This document shows positions 15,470 to 23,649 of a stretch of DNA of 47,318 nt, in pieces. The position numbers and the translations under genes are program-made. The notes beneath the pieces were generated by a model that was not told where the DNA came from, searched no databases, and saw only the letters and a program-made list of their open reading frames with translations. The DNA lies in assembly GCF_002723975.1 (NCBI RefSeq), contig NZ_BEWO01000018.1, forward strand, positions 1 to 47,318. The letters run 5' to 3'. Each line of letters opens with the position of its first letter. The stretch's first letter is position 1. This DNA comes from Gluconobacter japonicus (lineage in GTDB: Bacteria; Pseudomonadota; Alphaproteobacteria; Acetobacterales; Acetobacteraceae).

Positions 15470-16294
15470 TCATATTACCCACGGGTCAGTCTCGACGAAA
15501 GAAAACACACTATCCCCTCTCTCCTCCTCTGCTTTCTTCAATCTCCTCCTCAGCACCTTCCGCTCCTGGCGCGCTTTCCTCCTTTTCTTCTCGCTGACGT
15601 TCCAGCGGTCCCGCAGGACGGCCCGCAGCTCCGGGCACGAGGCGCTGATCTGTCCATAGGACTGACGCCGAAACCGGGCGACGCCACCGAAGCGGTCGAT
15701 CCCTGTCACCAGGGTGCTCCTGCCGATCTCCGGATAGAGGATCACCCCGAGGCCATCCTGCGCGTCGGGTGTCGAGGGCGGGCGGAGAAAGAGTGTGGCG
15801 AAGCCGTCCGTTGTCTCAACCCATCCCGGCACCGGCCCTGCCAGTCGGCGCAAAGGCATCAGATCGAAGTCAGGACAGTTCTCGGCTATGGCAGTCGCGA
15901 GAGGCGGAGACCTGTGCCAGAAGCTGGCGCTACATCCCGGCCAGTCTTTTGTGGCGTCTGTCGGAAACAGGATTCCGAAGACTGTGATGAGATCCGCTTC
16001 ATAGACAAGCTGACCGCCCTGCCATTTGGCAAAGGCCGGATCATCAAAGCAGTCGAAATACTCCATCCCCCGGATGCTGACGTCTGGATACTCGTCAGAC
16101 AACCCCAGCCCATGACCGAGAAATGAGGTCCCGATCCCGCTTTCGAGGGTCATCACGAGTGTTGTTTCATCCTCCCACTTCATGTGTTCGGGTGCGCAGG
16201 TCCGGTAGGCGCGCGCTCTGGCGATCTGGCGTAGGCGGTCCTGTGGGCCGGTGAGCGTGAAGACTGTTATGACGGGAGTAGCCACGGAGAACAT
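15470..16294 (-). CDS. Hypothetical protein with basic C-terminal helix
   Basis: 274 residues, ATG 16294; a GTG six bases further in is also possible. The first 220 residues look globular, with many aromatic residues (GMEYFDCFDDPAFAKWQGG, GWVETTDGFATLFLRPP). The last 50 include a very basic helix (SEKKRRKARQERKVLRRRLKKAEEE, split here at residues about 234-258) that may bind nucleic acid or form a coiled coil. No catalytic motif recognised. The gene is preceded by the palindromic element at 16330-16410, as are many leftward genes further right. Confidence 0.65.
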   Translation of the reverse strand: MFSVATPVITVFTLTGPQDRLRQIARARAYRTCAPEHMKWEDETTLVMTLESGIGTSFLGHGLGLSDEYPDVSIRGMEYFDCFDDPAFAKWQGGQLVYEADLITVFGILFPTDATKDWPGCSASFWHRSPPLATAIAENCPDFDLMPLRRLAGPVPGWVETTDGFATLFLRPPSTPDAQDGLGVILYPEIGRSTLVTGIDRFGGVARFRRQSYGQISASCPELRAVLRDRWNVSEKKRRKARQERKVLRRRLKKAEEERGDSVFSFVETDPWVI

Positions 16295-16329
16295 CCTTTT
16301 TCATTTTCTGGATGCTTTCCTGCGGGCGC

Positions 16330-16410
16330 AGACGGCTGGCCGGGACAATGGCGCGCCCTCAGGGCGCGGGCCGCGTGCGGCCGGACCATTGTGGCGGTCG
16401 GACGGCCTGT
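16330..16410. repeat. Long-stem intergenic palindrome (16.3 kb member)
   Basis: Outer arms ACAATGG (16345-16351) and CCATTGT (16386-16392) enclose two adjacent hairpins: CGCGCCC-TCA-GGGCGCG (16352-16368) and GGCCGC-GT-GCGGCC (16369-16382). A pyrimidine-rich tract follows (GTTTCTCTTCTGACC and TTCTCCTCTTC, 16420-16455). It lies 36 bases upstream of the gene starting at 16294. Confidence 0.75.
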
Positions 16411-16609
16411 GGCTGTCGCTGTTTCTCTTCTGACCCGCGTTCTCCTCTTCGCGTCTTGCCCTGCACCCGGCCCTTTTCTTGCCTGCATGCTGCCCGTTGT
16501 CAGAAGGCACCCCGCAGCGTTTGCGCAAGGGCGCCGACCGTCCCATGACCCGCTCTCACATCGCGCAATGGCAGAGTGCAGGGATCCATTGTCATGACTC
16601 GGTATACCC

Positions 16610-17704
16610 ATGCACCATCGCGTTTCCACGTCAGCCCGTTCTGACTGTCATCCCCACGACGAGCTTCGCCTGGTCGTGTGCCTGCTTTTTGAAGACGGAA
16701 CCGTCTTTGTTGGACAGAGCCTTGTCCGCACGATGCCAACCTACCTCAAGCGCACGGGGACGCTTTTCCGGTCCGTGGGATCGTTTCAGCGTTATGACCT
16801 GCACGCCTTTACGATCGGGGATGCGCCCCCAAATGATCTGGTTTTTCTCTGGGCCTACCACCTGTCCAGACACGGCGTGCGACTTCGCACCCTGAACGAC
16901 CCCGAAATCATCGTTGATCCCCTTGCGCCTCTGGCTCTACAGACGCGCGAATGGACCAGTTACAGCGCTCGCACCAGAAAGGTGCTGTTCCCTGTCCTCC
17001 TGAAGCAGGCTCTCGCTTCACGGGGAGAATGGCGCGGCACCCGGATTGTTGCCTATTGCTGCATCCTGTCTCAGGGAGCATTCGTCCTTGGCAGTACACC
17101 TCTTCTCGATGGCGAACCTTTCAGACTGGACGACTGGATGCCCGCAGTCGGAACCCATCATCTGTGGAGCCGCGTGTATGATGCGCAGGCCCATAGTCAG
17201 GAGGTATATCAGCAGGTGGAAGCCGCTCTGAACCTCTGGCGTGAAACACTCGAAAACATGGGAGGCCGGGAAACATGGTACCGTCAGCACATGTTTTATA
17301 CCGGCTTTCCGGAAACGGGAGACCTTCACCTTCCAGATACCGAGTTGCTTCTGTCCCTGCCGGCCTCTCTGCTGGCGGGGATCTCATTCTGCCTTGAGCA
17401 CTGGCCCATGGGTCTCAAAGAGACACGACTGCCGCTCGACAACCAGTCTCAACACCTCTCTCCACCGGGATTCCCTTGCTCCAAAACCGAGGACCCGATT
17501 GGCTGGGAGAGCTTGGCCCGCTCCCAGGCGAACACTCTGGAAATCATCCAGACATATGTCGAAGATATCGGAGCGATGTTTGCAGACACCCTGGCCAGAC
17601 AGGAAATTCTTCATTCACAGATGAAAACGCTGTCCAGAACTGTGCTGGAGGCCACAAACATGGTGGTTCGCCTTCACGCGGCCTCCCGTCCTGATGATAT
17701 CTGA
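16610..17704 (+). CDS. Hypothetical protein, rightward gene among leftward ones
   Basis: 364 residues; ATG 16610 has no clear ribosome site, so the start could be later (for example Met 42). The sequence is globular with an aromatic-rich core (DLVFLWAYHLSRHGVRL, HHLWSRVYDAQAHSQEVYQQ) and a helical C-terminus (ETRLPL to RTVLEATNMVVRL). It has scattered Cys, no signal peptide and no membrane span. I do not recognise the family. It stands alone in orientation between two leftward blocks. Confidence 0.55.
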   Translation: MHHRVSTSARSDCHPHDELRLVVCLLFEDGTVFVGQSLVRTMPTYLKRTGTLFRSVGSFQRYDLHAFTIGDAPPNDLVFLWAYHLSRHGVRLRTLNDPEIIVDPLAPLALQTREWTSYSARTRKVLFPVLLKQALASRGEWRGTRIVAYCCILSQGAFVLGSTPLLDGEPFRLDDWMPAVGTHHLWSRVYDAQAHSQEVYQQVEAALNLWRETLENMGGRETWYRQHMFYTGFPETGDLHLPDTELLLSLPASLLAGISFCLEHWPMGLKETRLPLDNQSQHLSPPGFPCSKTEDPIGWESLARSQANTLEIIQTYVEDIGAMFADTLARQEILHSQMKTLSRTVLEATNMVVRLHAASRPDDI

Positions 17705-17759
17705 TCCAGCACTCCGTGCGAAGGACTTGACCTCCCCCCAGACCTCCCCCGGCCAAACG

Positions 17760-18086
17760 CTATTCGAAAAGCGTGACGAGGCGGGCAAGGACTTCGTCCA
17801 GCAGAGAACCGGACAGCTCCTCTACCATCCGGCCGCCACGGGCTTTGAGGTCAATAACACGAGGCTGGTCACAGCGTACGATGCCTGTGGTCTTCAGTCC
17901 TTCGAGCGGCACGGCGAAACCGAGCCGTCTTGCGAAGCCCCCGCCGCTGGTGATTGGTACGACAACCGGCAGGCCCGTAGCCTGATTGAAACTGTCAGGC
18001 GAGACGATGAGCACAGGGCGCGAGCCCTGCTGCTCATGCCCTTTGGTAGGATCGAGAGACACAACCCAGATCTCACCGCGCTTCAC
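17760..18086 (-). CDS. MazF/ChpB-family endoribonuclease toxin
   Basis: 108 residues with the complete MazF fold signature: MKRGEIWVVSLDPTKGHEQ, then GSRPVLIVSPDSFNQ (substrate loop), VVVPITSGGG, GIVRCDQPRVIDL and the C-terminal helix LLDEVLARLVTLFE. It resembles ChpB/PemK more than MazF proper by its GHEQxGxRP motif. It cleaves mRNA when not bound by its antitoxin. The ATG overlaps the antitoxin stop by four bases. Confidence 0.9.
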   Translation of the reverse strand: MKRGEIWVVSLDPTKGHEQQGSRPVLIVSPDSFNQATGLPVVVPITSGGGFARRLGFAVPLEGLKTTGIVRCDQPRVIDLKARGGRMVEELSGSLLDEVLARLVTLFE

Positions 18087-18340
18087 AGGATCTCTTTCCC
18101 GGTGGCCTCGCCAGCAGCCCAGTCGCGGCTTTCGGTATCGGGCTCGGTCGGATACTCGGACACGGCCAGCAGTTCTGCCATCGTGTAGCGTGGTCTGCGC
18201 CTCGGCCGCACGACGAGCGTGCCGTTCTCCACGTCAAGTTCGACCTTCTCACCGGCTTTGAGGTCGAGAAGACCGAGCAGGGCCGGTGGCACCGTCAGAA
18301 CGATGGAGCCACCGAGCTTTCTGAGACTGGACGTCGTCAT
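18083..18340 (-). CDS. AbrB-type antitoxin (ChpS/MazE-like)
   Basis: 85 residues. The N-terminal swapped-hairpin AbrB domain is evident: SLRKLGGSIVLTVPPALL, LDLKAGEKVELDVENGTLVVRP. A proline-rich and acidic C-terminal tail (YTMAELLAVSEYPTEPDTESRDW, in parts) would wrap the toxin. The start at 18340 is immediately preceded by an AT-rich palindrome likely to be its operator. The gene is first in a two-gene operon with the MazF/ChpB-type toxin. Confidence 0.88.
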   Translation of the reverse strand: MTTSSLRKLGGSIVLTVPPALLGLLDLKAGEKVELDVENGTLVVRPRRRPRYTMAELLAVSEYPTEPDTESRDWAAGEATGKEIL

Positions 18341-18352
18341 AATTTTCTCCTT

Positions 18353-18370
18353 GTTATATTTTTATATAAC
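18353..18370 (-). promoter_or_regulatory. Operator/promoter palindrome of the ChpS/ChpB-like operon
   Basis: GTTATAT (18353-18359) and ATATAAC (18364-18370) form a perfect inverted repeat around TTTT, 13-30 bases upstream of the antitoxin ATG. AbrB-type antitoxins repress their own promoters at such sites. The TATAT core may also supply the -10 element. Confidence 0.7.
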
Positions 18371-18492
18371 ACGGATGGTAGGGGCTCCGCTAATGAAAAC
18401 CGACCGGGGAAGACATGCTTTCAGGCGCGCATGGTGCGCCTCTTCTTTTTCATCAGAGACTGTACGCCCAGCTTCTTAAGCAGTGCGCCTCA

Positions 18493-18681
18493 TCATTCCT
18501 CTTGCCTCTCGCTGCCGCAAAGTGCTGCGTCTGCCTGAAGATAGAGTGCGTCAATCACACGCAGCCCCTCGTCTCTCCGGTTTTCTGCGAAAAGCCGGTC
18601 TGCAACCCCGGCCAGAAGTTTGAGGGAAGATGCTTCCGACGGGACTGCGTGCGCTGCGGGTGGGAGCGGAAGTGGCATCAT
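18493..18681 (-). CDS. Small protein cotranscribed with the HD-GYP gene
   Basis: 62 residues from the ATG at 18681, which overlaps the HD-GYP stop (ATGATG start region). The head is Pro/Ala-rich, followed by two helices (SSLKLLAGVADRLFAENRR and EGLRVIDALYLQADAAL) that resemble a single tetratricopeptide-type hairpin. It has no catalytic motif. The tight coupling suggests a partner of the HD-GYP protein. Confidence 0.5.
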   Translation of the reverse strand: MMPLPLPPAAHAVPSEASSLKLLAGVADRLFAENRRDEGLRVIDALYLQADAALCGSERQEE

Positions 18682-19388
18682 GGCATATCGTTCCGAAAGC
18701 TGAGAGTACGGGAAGAAGCAGGGGACTGACCAGGGACTGACTGGTACCCCTGAACGGGCTGCGCGACGCTGCGGCGAATGGCGAGCAGATCATCGAAGAA
18801 GGTGGTCGCGTGCCGCACCAGGTCAGGATCAAACGCACCACCTGCCTGATCGTAGAGAAAGGCCTTCACCTGACGCGGCGTCCATCCTGTCTTATAGGCG
18901 CGGGCGGAGAGCAGGGCGTCGATCACGTCCACGAGGCCGATGATGCGGGCGGCCAGAGGGATGGCTTTGCCCTTCAACCCGAAAGGATAACCATCACCGT
19001 CATAGCGTTCGTGATGCAGGAGTACGGCCTCATGAACAAGGGTCGGGATATCGGCTGACAGATGAAACAGCGCTCCAAGACCAAGCGAGGGATGCTGCCG
19101 CATCACCAGCATCTGCCGGTCGTTAAACATGCCCGGATGATTCAGGAGGCTGTCTGGCAGGAGCAGCTTGCCCGCATCGTGCAGGCGGCCTGCCAGTTCA
19201 AGGGCGCTGGACGAGAGGCCAGTTTTCGCCAGATGGCCGAGCAGGCCAGCAAGGCGCCCGACCCTCTGGCCATGCCCGTCATCCCCTTTGGCAACCTGTG
19301 CCAGAAGGGACGCCAGAGGTGCGCCTTGCGGCCGATAGGACGCAGGCAGTTTCACCACTTCTTTCAGGAGCGTCTGCAGTTCAGGCAT
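18678..19388 (-). CDS. HD-GYP domain phosphodiesterase
   Basis: 236 residues, essentially one HD-GYP domain. Metal-binding HD is at 70-71 (AGRLHDAGKLLLP), the second His at 98-99 region (MRQHPSLG), the HH pair at 125-126 and GDGYP at 131-135. VDVIDALLSARAYK (152-165) carries the further Asp and the Arg/Lys typical of the family. Such enzymes hydrolyse cyclic-di-GMP or other cyclic dinucleotides. There is no sensor domain; about 60 N-terminal residues are helical. A plasmid copy could alter the host's cyclic dinucleotide level, and with it biofilm or motility. Confidence 0.88.
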   Translation of the reverse strand: MPELQTLLKEVVKLPASYRPQGAPLASLLAQVAKGDDGHGQRVGRLAGLLGHLAKTGLSSSALELAGRLHDAGKLLLPDSLLNHPGMFNDRQMLVMRQHPSLGLGALFHLSADIPTLVHEAVLLHHERYDGDGYPFGLKGKAIPLAARIIGLVDVIDALLSARAYKTGWTPRQVKAFLYDQAGGAFDPDLVRHATTFFDDLLAIRRSVAQPVQGYQSVPGQSPASSRTLSFRNDMP

Positions 19389-19442
19389 CTTTCCTCTGCC
19401 GGTTGTGTAGGATCACTTTAGGAGAGGGCAATGTGAGTCCGG

Positions 19443-19871
19443 TCATCCCGGATGGATCAGGCTGCGGGCGAGGCCGCCGAGTGCCAGGGCCACGCAGGTG
19501 ACGAGGAGCCTTATTCTGGTCGCCCGCCCCTGCCCACGCCCGGTCAGGATCCCGGACGTCTTTTCAGCGAGTTTCACAAGAGCCAGTGTGAGGCAGGCCA
19601 GAAGCGTCCACTGCCAGAACGACAGCATCAGAACCGGTTGACCCAGTCCGGACAGATGCCAGGGTCCCTGTCCGGCAAACTGATCCAGGCCAAGAAATCC
19701 ATCCGCGGCGTTCGTCAGAAGAAACAGGCTGACCCCGATCAGACATCTGGGGCCACAGACCCGACGCTGTATCGTCCCAACAGGGCGAGATGGTCCCAGA
19801 GTGGAGGCATAGCGGACACTGGTGATGCGCGTTGGAGTCCAGTCCACGAAGAAAGGTGCAGGCACGCTCAA
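19443..19871 (-). CDS. Small membrane protein, last gene of the GapR operon
   Basis: 142 residues. After a polar head come hydrophobic segments around CLIGVSLFLLTNAADGFLG, LSFWQWTLLACLTLALVKLA and LLVTCVALALGGLARSLI, so about three spans. Its ATG overlaps the stop of the membrane protein upstream by four bases. No homologue recognised. Confidence 0.6.
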   Translation of the reverse strand: MSVPAPFFVDWTPTRITSVRYASTLGPSRPVGTIQRRVCGPRCLIGVSLFLLTNAADGFLGLDQFAGQGPWHLSGLGQPVLMLSFWQWTLLACLTLALVKLAEKTSGILTGRGQGRATRIRLLVTCVALALGGLARSLIHPG

Positions 19872-20164
19872 TACCCATCCGGCAAAAGACGAGACAGAGA
19901 GAGCAGGCAGAGCACCAGGCCGAGACTGGCAAAAACCACACCGCGCCTGCGCTCGAGACCGTAGTCACGCCCGTCTTCGCCGATTTCGGGGACACCCGGT
20001 CCAGTCATGGTTGCCAGACAGCCACCGAGCATGAAAACTGGCCCCATGACAGCGCCAAGCCTGGGAACGACAAACGCAAACAGAAGCAGTCCCACACTCG
20101 GCCAGCAGACCAGGATCTCTCCTGCCGTCTCGGCGATACGTCGGCGCGGTGGAGCATCTTGCAT
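19868..20164 (-). CDS. Small membrane protein following gapR
   Basis: 98 residues from the ATG at 20164. A longer frame exists, but it would run through the gapR gene. The head is basic (MQDAPPRRRIAE), with two hydrophobic regions (ILVCWPSVGLLLFAFVVPRLG and GPVFMLGGCLATMTG) and a last span (VVFASLGLVLCLLSL). It starts 5 bases after the gapR stop and overlaps the next gene by four. Function unknown. Confidence 0.65.
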   Translation of the reverse strand: MQDAPPRRRIAETAGEILVCWPSVGLLLFAFVVPRLGAVMGPVFMLGGCLATMTGPGVPEIGEDGRDYGLERRRGVVFASLGLVLCLLSLSRLLPDGY

Positions 20165-20168
20165 CAGG

Positions 20169-20456
20169 TCACATTCCCAGGGCACGGCGGTAGATCTGCA
20201 AAAGGGTTTCCTGAGCCTCGACCTCCGCGGGCTCCTGCTTGCGCAGCCGGATAATCGTGCGGATGACCTTGACGTCGAACCCGGCTGACTTGGCTTCGGC
20301 AAAGATGTCCCTGATGTCGCCACTCAGCGCCTTGCGCTCTTCTTCCAGACGCTCGACCCGCTCAATAATGGACCGCAGCCGGTCGGCGGCGATGCCCCCT
20401 GCGATGACACCCTGATTGTCCTGGCCGTCTTCAGGAAATGATACGCGTTGCAACAT
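20169..20456 (-). CDS. GapR-family nucleoid-associated protein (DUF2312)
   Basis: 95 residues. The hallmark segment is present: RLRSIIERVERLEEERKALS, DIRDIFAEAKSAGFDVKVIR and IIRLRKQEPAEVEAQETLLQIYRRALG. GapR of Caulobacter binds overtwisted DNA ahead of replication and transcription and stimulates topoisomerases (established knowledge). The family is normally chromosomal and essential. A plasmid copy, third in an operon behind two HTH proteins, could manage plasmid topology or interfere with the host. The about 20 N-terminal residues before the core are not typical. Confidence 0.88.
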   Translation of the reverse strand: MLQRVSFPEDGQDNQGVIAGGIAADRLRSIIERVERLEEERKALSGDIRDIFAEAKSAGFDVKVIRTIIRLRKQEPAEVEAQETLLQIYRRALGM

Positions 20457-20467
20457 GGATCAACCTT

Positions 20468-21019
20468 TCAGAGATCGGGTGAGACGTAGATGGGAGAGAG
20501 GGGGCGTGGCAGATCGCGATGCCCGTCTGCCAGCGCTTCGAGCCAGCGGGACTGCCGCTCCGGGAGATGTCCCTGTTCCTCAATAAGACGGCGAAGCGCC
20601 GTCCGGTGTTCGCCGAGGCGATCTGCGAGTGTACGTTCGGACCAGCCAATGGTGATGAGGGCACTGGTCATCGCGTAGCCATTCAGCGGAGGTCTGTTCC
20701 CAGCTGGAGGCACAGCCCGGGCCAGTGGATGACTCAGTCGACGGTGCAGCATCCCAAGGGCCGCGAGCCACTTGAGAAAATCCGGGTCAGGAAGACCCTG
20801 CCCTGATTGCCAGCGCAGGATCCTGTCCTTGGAGACGCCAGATCGGCGGGACGCCTGGCGCACACCCCAGCCGATGACGGAGAGTTCGCCTGCAATGGAC
20901 AGCGCTGCACGCCTGTGCCCGGGACGAACGGACCGTGAATCCACATATCCTGCCCGCGGTTGCCCACAGCGCTGTCCACTGGTTTGGGGGATAACCCGCA
21001 AGCGCGACGCCTCCCTCAT
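20468..21019 (-). CDS. Protein with two helix-turn-helix segments
   Basis: 183 residues. WGVRQASRRSGVSKDRILRW (about 51-70) and WSERTLADRLGEHRTALRRL (about 125-144) both match the helix-turn-helix pattern, so the protein probably binds DNA by two separate units. The first 35 residues are basic and poorly ordered; the real start may be later. It follows the winged-helix gene by three bases and precedes gapR by eleven. Likely regulator of the operon or plasmid functions. Confidence 0.6.
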   Translation of the reverse strand: MREASRLRVIPQTSGQRCGQPRAGYVDSRSVRPGHRRAALSIAGELSVIGWGVRQASRRSGVSKDRILRWQSGQGLPDPDFLKWLAALGMLHRRLSHPLARAVPPAGNRPPLNGYAMTSALITIGWSERTLADRLGEHRTALRRLIEEQGHLPERQSRWLEALADGHRDLPRPLSPIYVSPDL

Positions 21020-21022
21020 GCC

Positions 21023-21553
21023 TCAGCCATGCCGGGCGATATCGGTGAACGTCCTGTCCTGTGCCCCCTGCCGGATATGTTTGGCCATATGCGGCGATAC
21101 AATCCGGTAGCGGTTGGGGCGACGCGGATCCAGCCGCTCTTCGATCAGACCGGCCTGCTCCAGAGCCGCGAGAGAGTCTCTGACCACAGCAAGGGTCAGT
21201 CCAAGCCAGGACGCGATTTCGGTTGGCGTCTCGTGTTCGGTCAGCGAGGCAAAGACCAGATCCTCGATTGGTGACGTCTTCACGGTCCGCGTTGCAGGCA
21301 TCCAGGGCACGCGGGCATAGACGCTATGACCCAGAGCCGCGATTTCGCCAGCCTGGGCCAGCGTCGTCAGAGCCAGAGGCAAAGCTCCAGCCTCTTCCGG
21401 GGTGAGGTTTGCCCGAAGCTCAAGGACATTATATGGCCCCCGGTTGAGGCAGGTCCGGACGTGCTGAAGTACCGCCTGATAGGCTTCGCGCTGTGCCTGC
21501 GCATTCAGCTTGCGAAAAACCCGTGCTTTGGGCTGGTTGCCGCCAAACTTCAC
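21023..21553 (-). CDS. Winged-helix DNA-binding protein
   Basis: 176 residues. The C-terminal half carries a winged helix: TPTEIASWLGLTLAVVRDSL, ALEQAGLIEERLDPRRPNRY. The N-terminal half (AQREAYQAVLQHVRTCLNRGPYNVLEL, in parts) looks like a second related helical unit. First gene of a five-gene leftward operon (winged helix, double HTH, GapR, two membrane proteins). A shared-class promoter lies 33-60 bases upstream of the ATG. Confidence 0.7.
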   Translation of the reverse strand: MKFGGNQPKARVFRKLNAQAQREAYQAVLQHVRTCLNRGPYNVLELRANLTPEEAGALPLALTTLAQAGEIAALGHSVYARVPWMPATRTVKTSPIEDLVFASLTEHETPTEIASWLGLTLAVVRDSLAALEQAGLIEERLDPRRPNRYRIVSPHMAKHIRQGAQDRTFTDIARHG

Positions 21554-21585
21554 TGTGCTGCCCCGTTCTCTGTCACCTGACAGTC

Positions 21586-21613
21586 AGTATCCCGCGGGGT
21601 GTTGTGAGTGCGG
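21586..21613 (-). promoter_or_regulatory. Shared promoter-like motif (CTCACAA - 10 bases - GATACT)
   Basis: On the minus strand: AACCGCACTCACAA, ten bases, GATACT (21586-21591 in plus coordinates). It drives the five-gene GapR operon that starts at 21553. Confidence 0.7.
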
Positions 21614-21623
21614 TTACGCAACG

Positions 21624-21977
21624 TCACCATTGGCCTGCCGCCTTCATGCAGTCATAGGCGTTCCGGAGATTGAACAGGCCGACAGCCACCCAGACCGGAA
21701 CGAAGACCAGCACATGCCAGCGCGGCATGAAGGCGTTCGTCTTCAACAGGCGCATGACGTCCATCACGAGAACGGAGATCGCCAGGGAAAACAGGATCGC
21801 CTGAGTAAGCATGGTCCAGACCATCTGGACATCCAGCGGAAAAAGAAGCCAGCCAAACCCGAAAAGCATGGTCGCCGAAAGAACCATGCTGCCAAGCATC
21901 CAGGGGGACGAGAGTGAGAGAGAAAGGGAGTGTTTGGGCAGCTCTGACTGCCCAAGAGAAAGTGTATGCTCGGTCAT
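21624..21977 (-). CDS. Membrane protein, unknown
   Basis: 117 residues. The head is polar and Ser/Leu-rich (SLGQSELPKHSLSLSLSS). Three hydrophobic segments follow (MLGSMVLSATMLFGFGWLLF, MLTQAILFSLAISVLVMDV, WHVLVFVPVWVAVGLFNL), with a short tail containing one Cys. It is transcribed alone from a shared-class promoter 8-35 bases upstream of the ATG, so the leader is very short. No family recognised. Confidence 0.65.
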   Translation of the reverse strand: MTEHTLSLGQSELPKHSLSLSLSSPWMLGSMVLSATMLFGFGWLLFPLDVQMVWTMLTQAILFSLAISVLVMDVMRLLKTNAFMPRWHVLVFVPVWVAVGLFNLRNAYDCMKAAGQW

Positions 21978-21984
21978 ACCGCGT

Positions 21985-22012
21985 AGTATGACGACAGCGT
22001 TTGTGAGTGCGG
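21985..22012 (-). promoter_or_regulatory. Shared promoter-like motif (CTCACAA - 10 bases - CATACT)
   Basis: On the minus strand: AACCGCACTCACAA, ten bases, CATACT (21985-21990). The -10-like box is only eight bases before the ATG at 21977, so the transcript may be almost leaderless. Confidence 0.7.
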
Positions 22013-22071
22013 TTCAGCTGATGAATCAGAGGGGTTGAAGCGTCAGAACCGAAGTTGAGGTCCTCAGACCG

Positions 22072-22425
22072 TCAGCCGAGATCCGACGGCTTGTAACGCG
22101 GTGTCGGAAGAAGCCGCACCACAGCATTTCCCTCAACATCCGAAAGATACAGCAGCCCCTCTGACGGACAGCCCAGAGGACGACCATCCGCATCCAGCAC
22201 AAGGCGCAGGCTCTCGATCGGACTTACCGCGTAGACACAATCGTCTTGCAGAAGAACGAAAGGATAGTCTCTTCCCTGATCGGTCAGCGTTTTCAGCGTG
22301 CCTGTAACCACACCGGCAGATCCAGTCATAAGACGCTCCGCCATGAACCGTGCGACCGCCTGGAGTTGCTCCTGTGTCAGGTCTTCATGGCGCGCAAAAG
22401 CCGAGCCTGTCTGCTCTTTTGTCAC
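22072..22425 (-). CDS. Hypothetical protein
   Basis: 117 residues. The first half is helical (HEDLTQEQLQAVARFMAERL). The second half looks like a small beta domain (YPFVLLQDDCVYAVSPIES, GLLYLSDVEGNAVVRLLPTP). It has a single Cys and no membrane segment. I do not recognise it. It stands alone in a leftward orientation. Confidence 0.55.
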   Translation of the reverse strand: MTKEQTGSAFARHEDLTQEQLQAVARFMAERLMTGSAGVVTGTLKTLTDQGRDYPFVLLQDDCVYAVSPIESLRLVLDADGRPLGCPSEGLLYLSDVEGNAVVRLLPTPRYKPSDLG

Positions 22426-22737
22426 GTGTTTTCTCCCTGCTCGCCACTCACACGTCGTGGCTAACCAGATCCTGCTGGATATGACCCTAACTCACTTGCT
22501 CGCGCCTGAATACAAGTTGTGCGTTGCAGAATGACTTGCGTGCGTGTTTGCCCGTTTTGAGTTGAGTGATGTCGTATTTCCTCCCGCACGATACATCCGG
22601 TTCGCTTCGAGACAGTTTGATCCGGGGGGGGCCGCCGTCACGGCAATCGACCTTGAGAGACTGTTTAGATAAAAGCTACACTAGGAAAGGCAGAGACTTC
22701 TAAATCAACCTTACTTTGCATCGATAAGGGCGCTCTT
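22426..22737. other. Gap without recognisable gene
   Basis: About 310 bases between a leftward gene and the rightward HNH gene. I see no coding pattern. It has a run of eight G at about 22625-22632 and a CACTCACAC box near 22446 without a matching -10. Composition shifts from GC-rich to AT-rich toward 22660, which may mark the left edge of the island carrying the HNH gene. Confidence 0.5.
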
Positions 22738-23529
22738 TTGGGACAAGCAAAGAAGAGAAAGCAACGGTTCCTCACTGATCATACTCGGTGTTGTTATTGT
22801 GGTCTCCCCGCTACCACCATTGACCACTTTCCCCCGCGAAACTTTTTCAAAGGTCGTAATTGGCCCGTTGGATACGAGTTTCCAGCCTGTCATGCATGTA
22901 ATCATGACAAGAGCCGTGATGAGCAATCTCTAGGCTTTCTGGTGAGACTTATTCGGTTCGATACCGACACGGACACGACGGAGTTTCAAGACGCTCTTAT
23001 AGCGGTGCGCAATAACAACCCAATTCTTATAAGAGAACTGGTGCCAAAGTCAGCCGTGGCTAGTAAGCTTTACTTAAGAGGCCGGTTTGGGTCAGCAGAA
23101 AATGTAGGTGAGATGGGGCTTACGGGATGGCGCGGCCTTTCTATAGGGCCGGAAGCAAACAGACTCACCGACAATATGTGTGTTTGGTTCGCCCAGACTG
23201 CTTGGTATCTGCATTGCCATTCCATTTTTGAAGGCCGAATAATATGGTCTCGGATTGAAACTGAATTTCTTGGGCACGAAGCGGCTCAGAAAATTGTTTC
23301 AAACCTAGTTGGCAAGCCTGAAATGCTGCGGAATGGGAAAAACGTATCAAGCGATTTTTTCTACAGATATTTTGCATCAGATGATATTTTCGTAGGTATC
23401 TTCCAGTTTGGTCGACGTCCCCAAATGGTTTTCGTAGTTTGCGCAACCCGCAAAGGCGCTATCGATACTGATCTAGAACTTGAAAAATATTGGGGACAGC
23501 GGAATATAGATTTACCTCAAGAGGCATAG
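22738..23529 (+). CDS. HNH endonuclease-like protein on an AT-rich island
   Basis: 263 residues from a TTG at 22738; no ATG exists in the open upstream frame, and MGQAKKRKQRFL is a sensible N-terminus. The first 60 residues show an HNH pattern with zinc ligands: CCYCGLPATTIDHFPPR and FPACHACNHDKS (Cys pairs at about 19-21 and 51-54, DH at 29-30). The rest has no recognised motif. Base composition and codon use are clearly more AT-rich than neighbouring genes, which indicates recent transfer. A defence or mobile-element nuclease role is possible. Confidence 0.75.
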   Translation: MGQAKKRKQRFLTDHTRCCYCGLPATTIDHFPPRNFFKGRNWPVGYEFPACHACNHDKSRDEQSLGFLVRLIRFDTDTDTTEFQDALIAVRNNNPILIRELVPKSAVASKLYLRGRFGSAENVGEMGLTGWRGLSIGPEANRLTDNMCVWFAQTAWYLHCHSIFEGRIIWSRIETEFLGHEAAQKIVSNLVGKPEMLRNGKNVSSDFFYRYFASDDIFVGIFQFGRRPQMVFVVCATRKGAIDTDLELEKYWGQRNIDLPQEA

Positions 23530-23649
23530 AATTTAGGTGTCATCTTGTTTTCCTTGTAGATTATTTCTCTGCAAGCGCCTGTCACGTAATGATTCGGTAT
23601 GATGACCGAAGCAAGGCCCTGAGCGTGGCCCAGCCAGACGCCTTGATGG

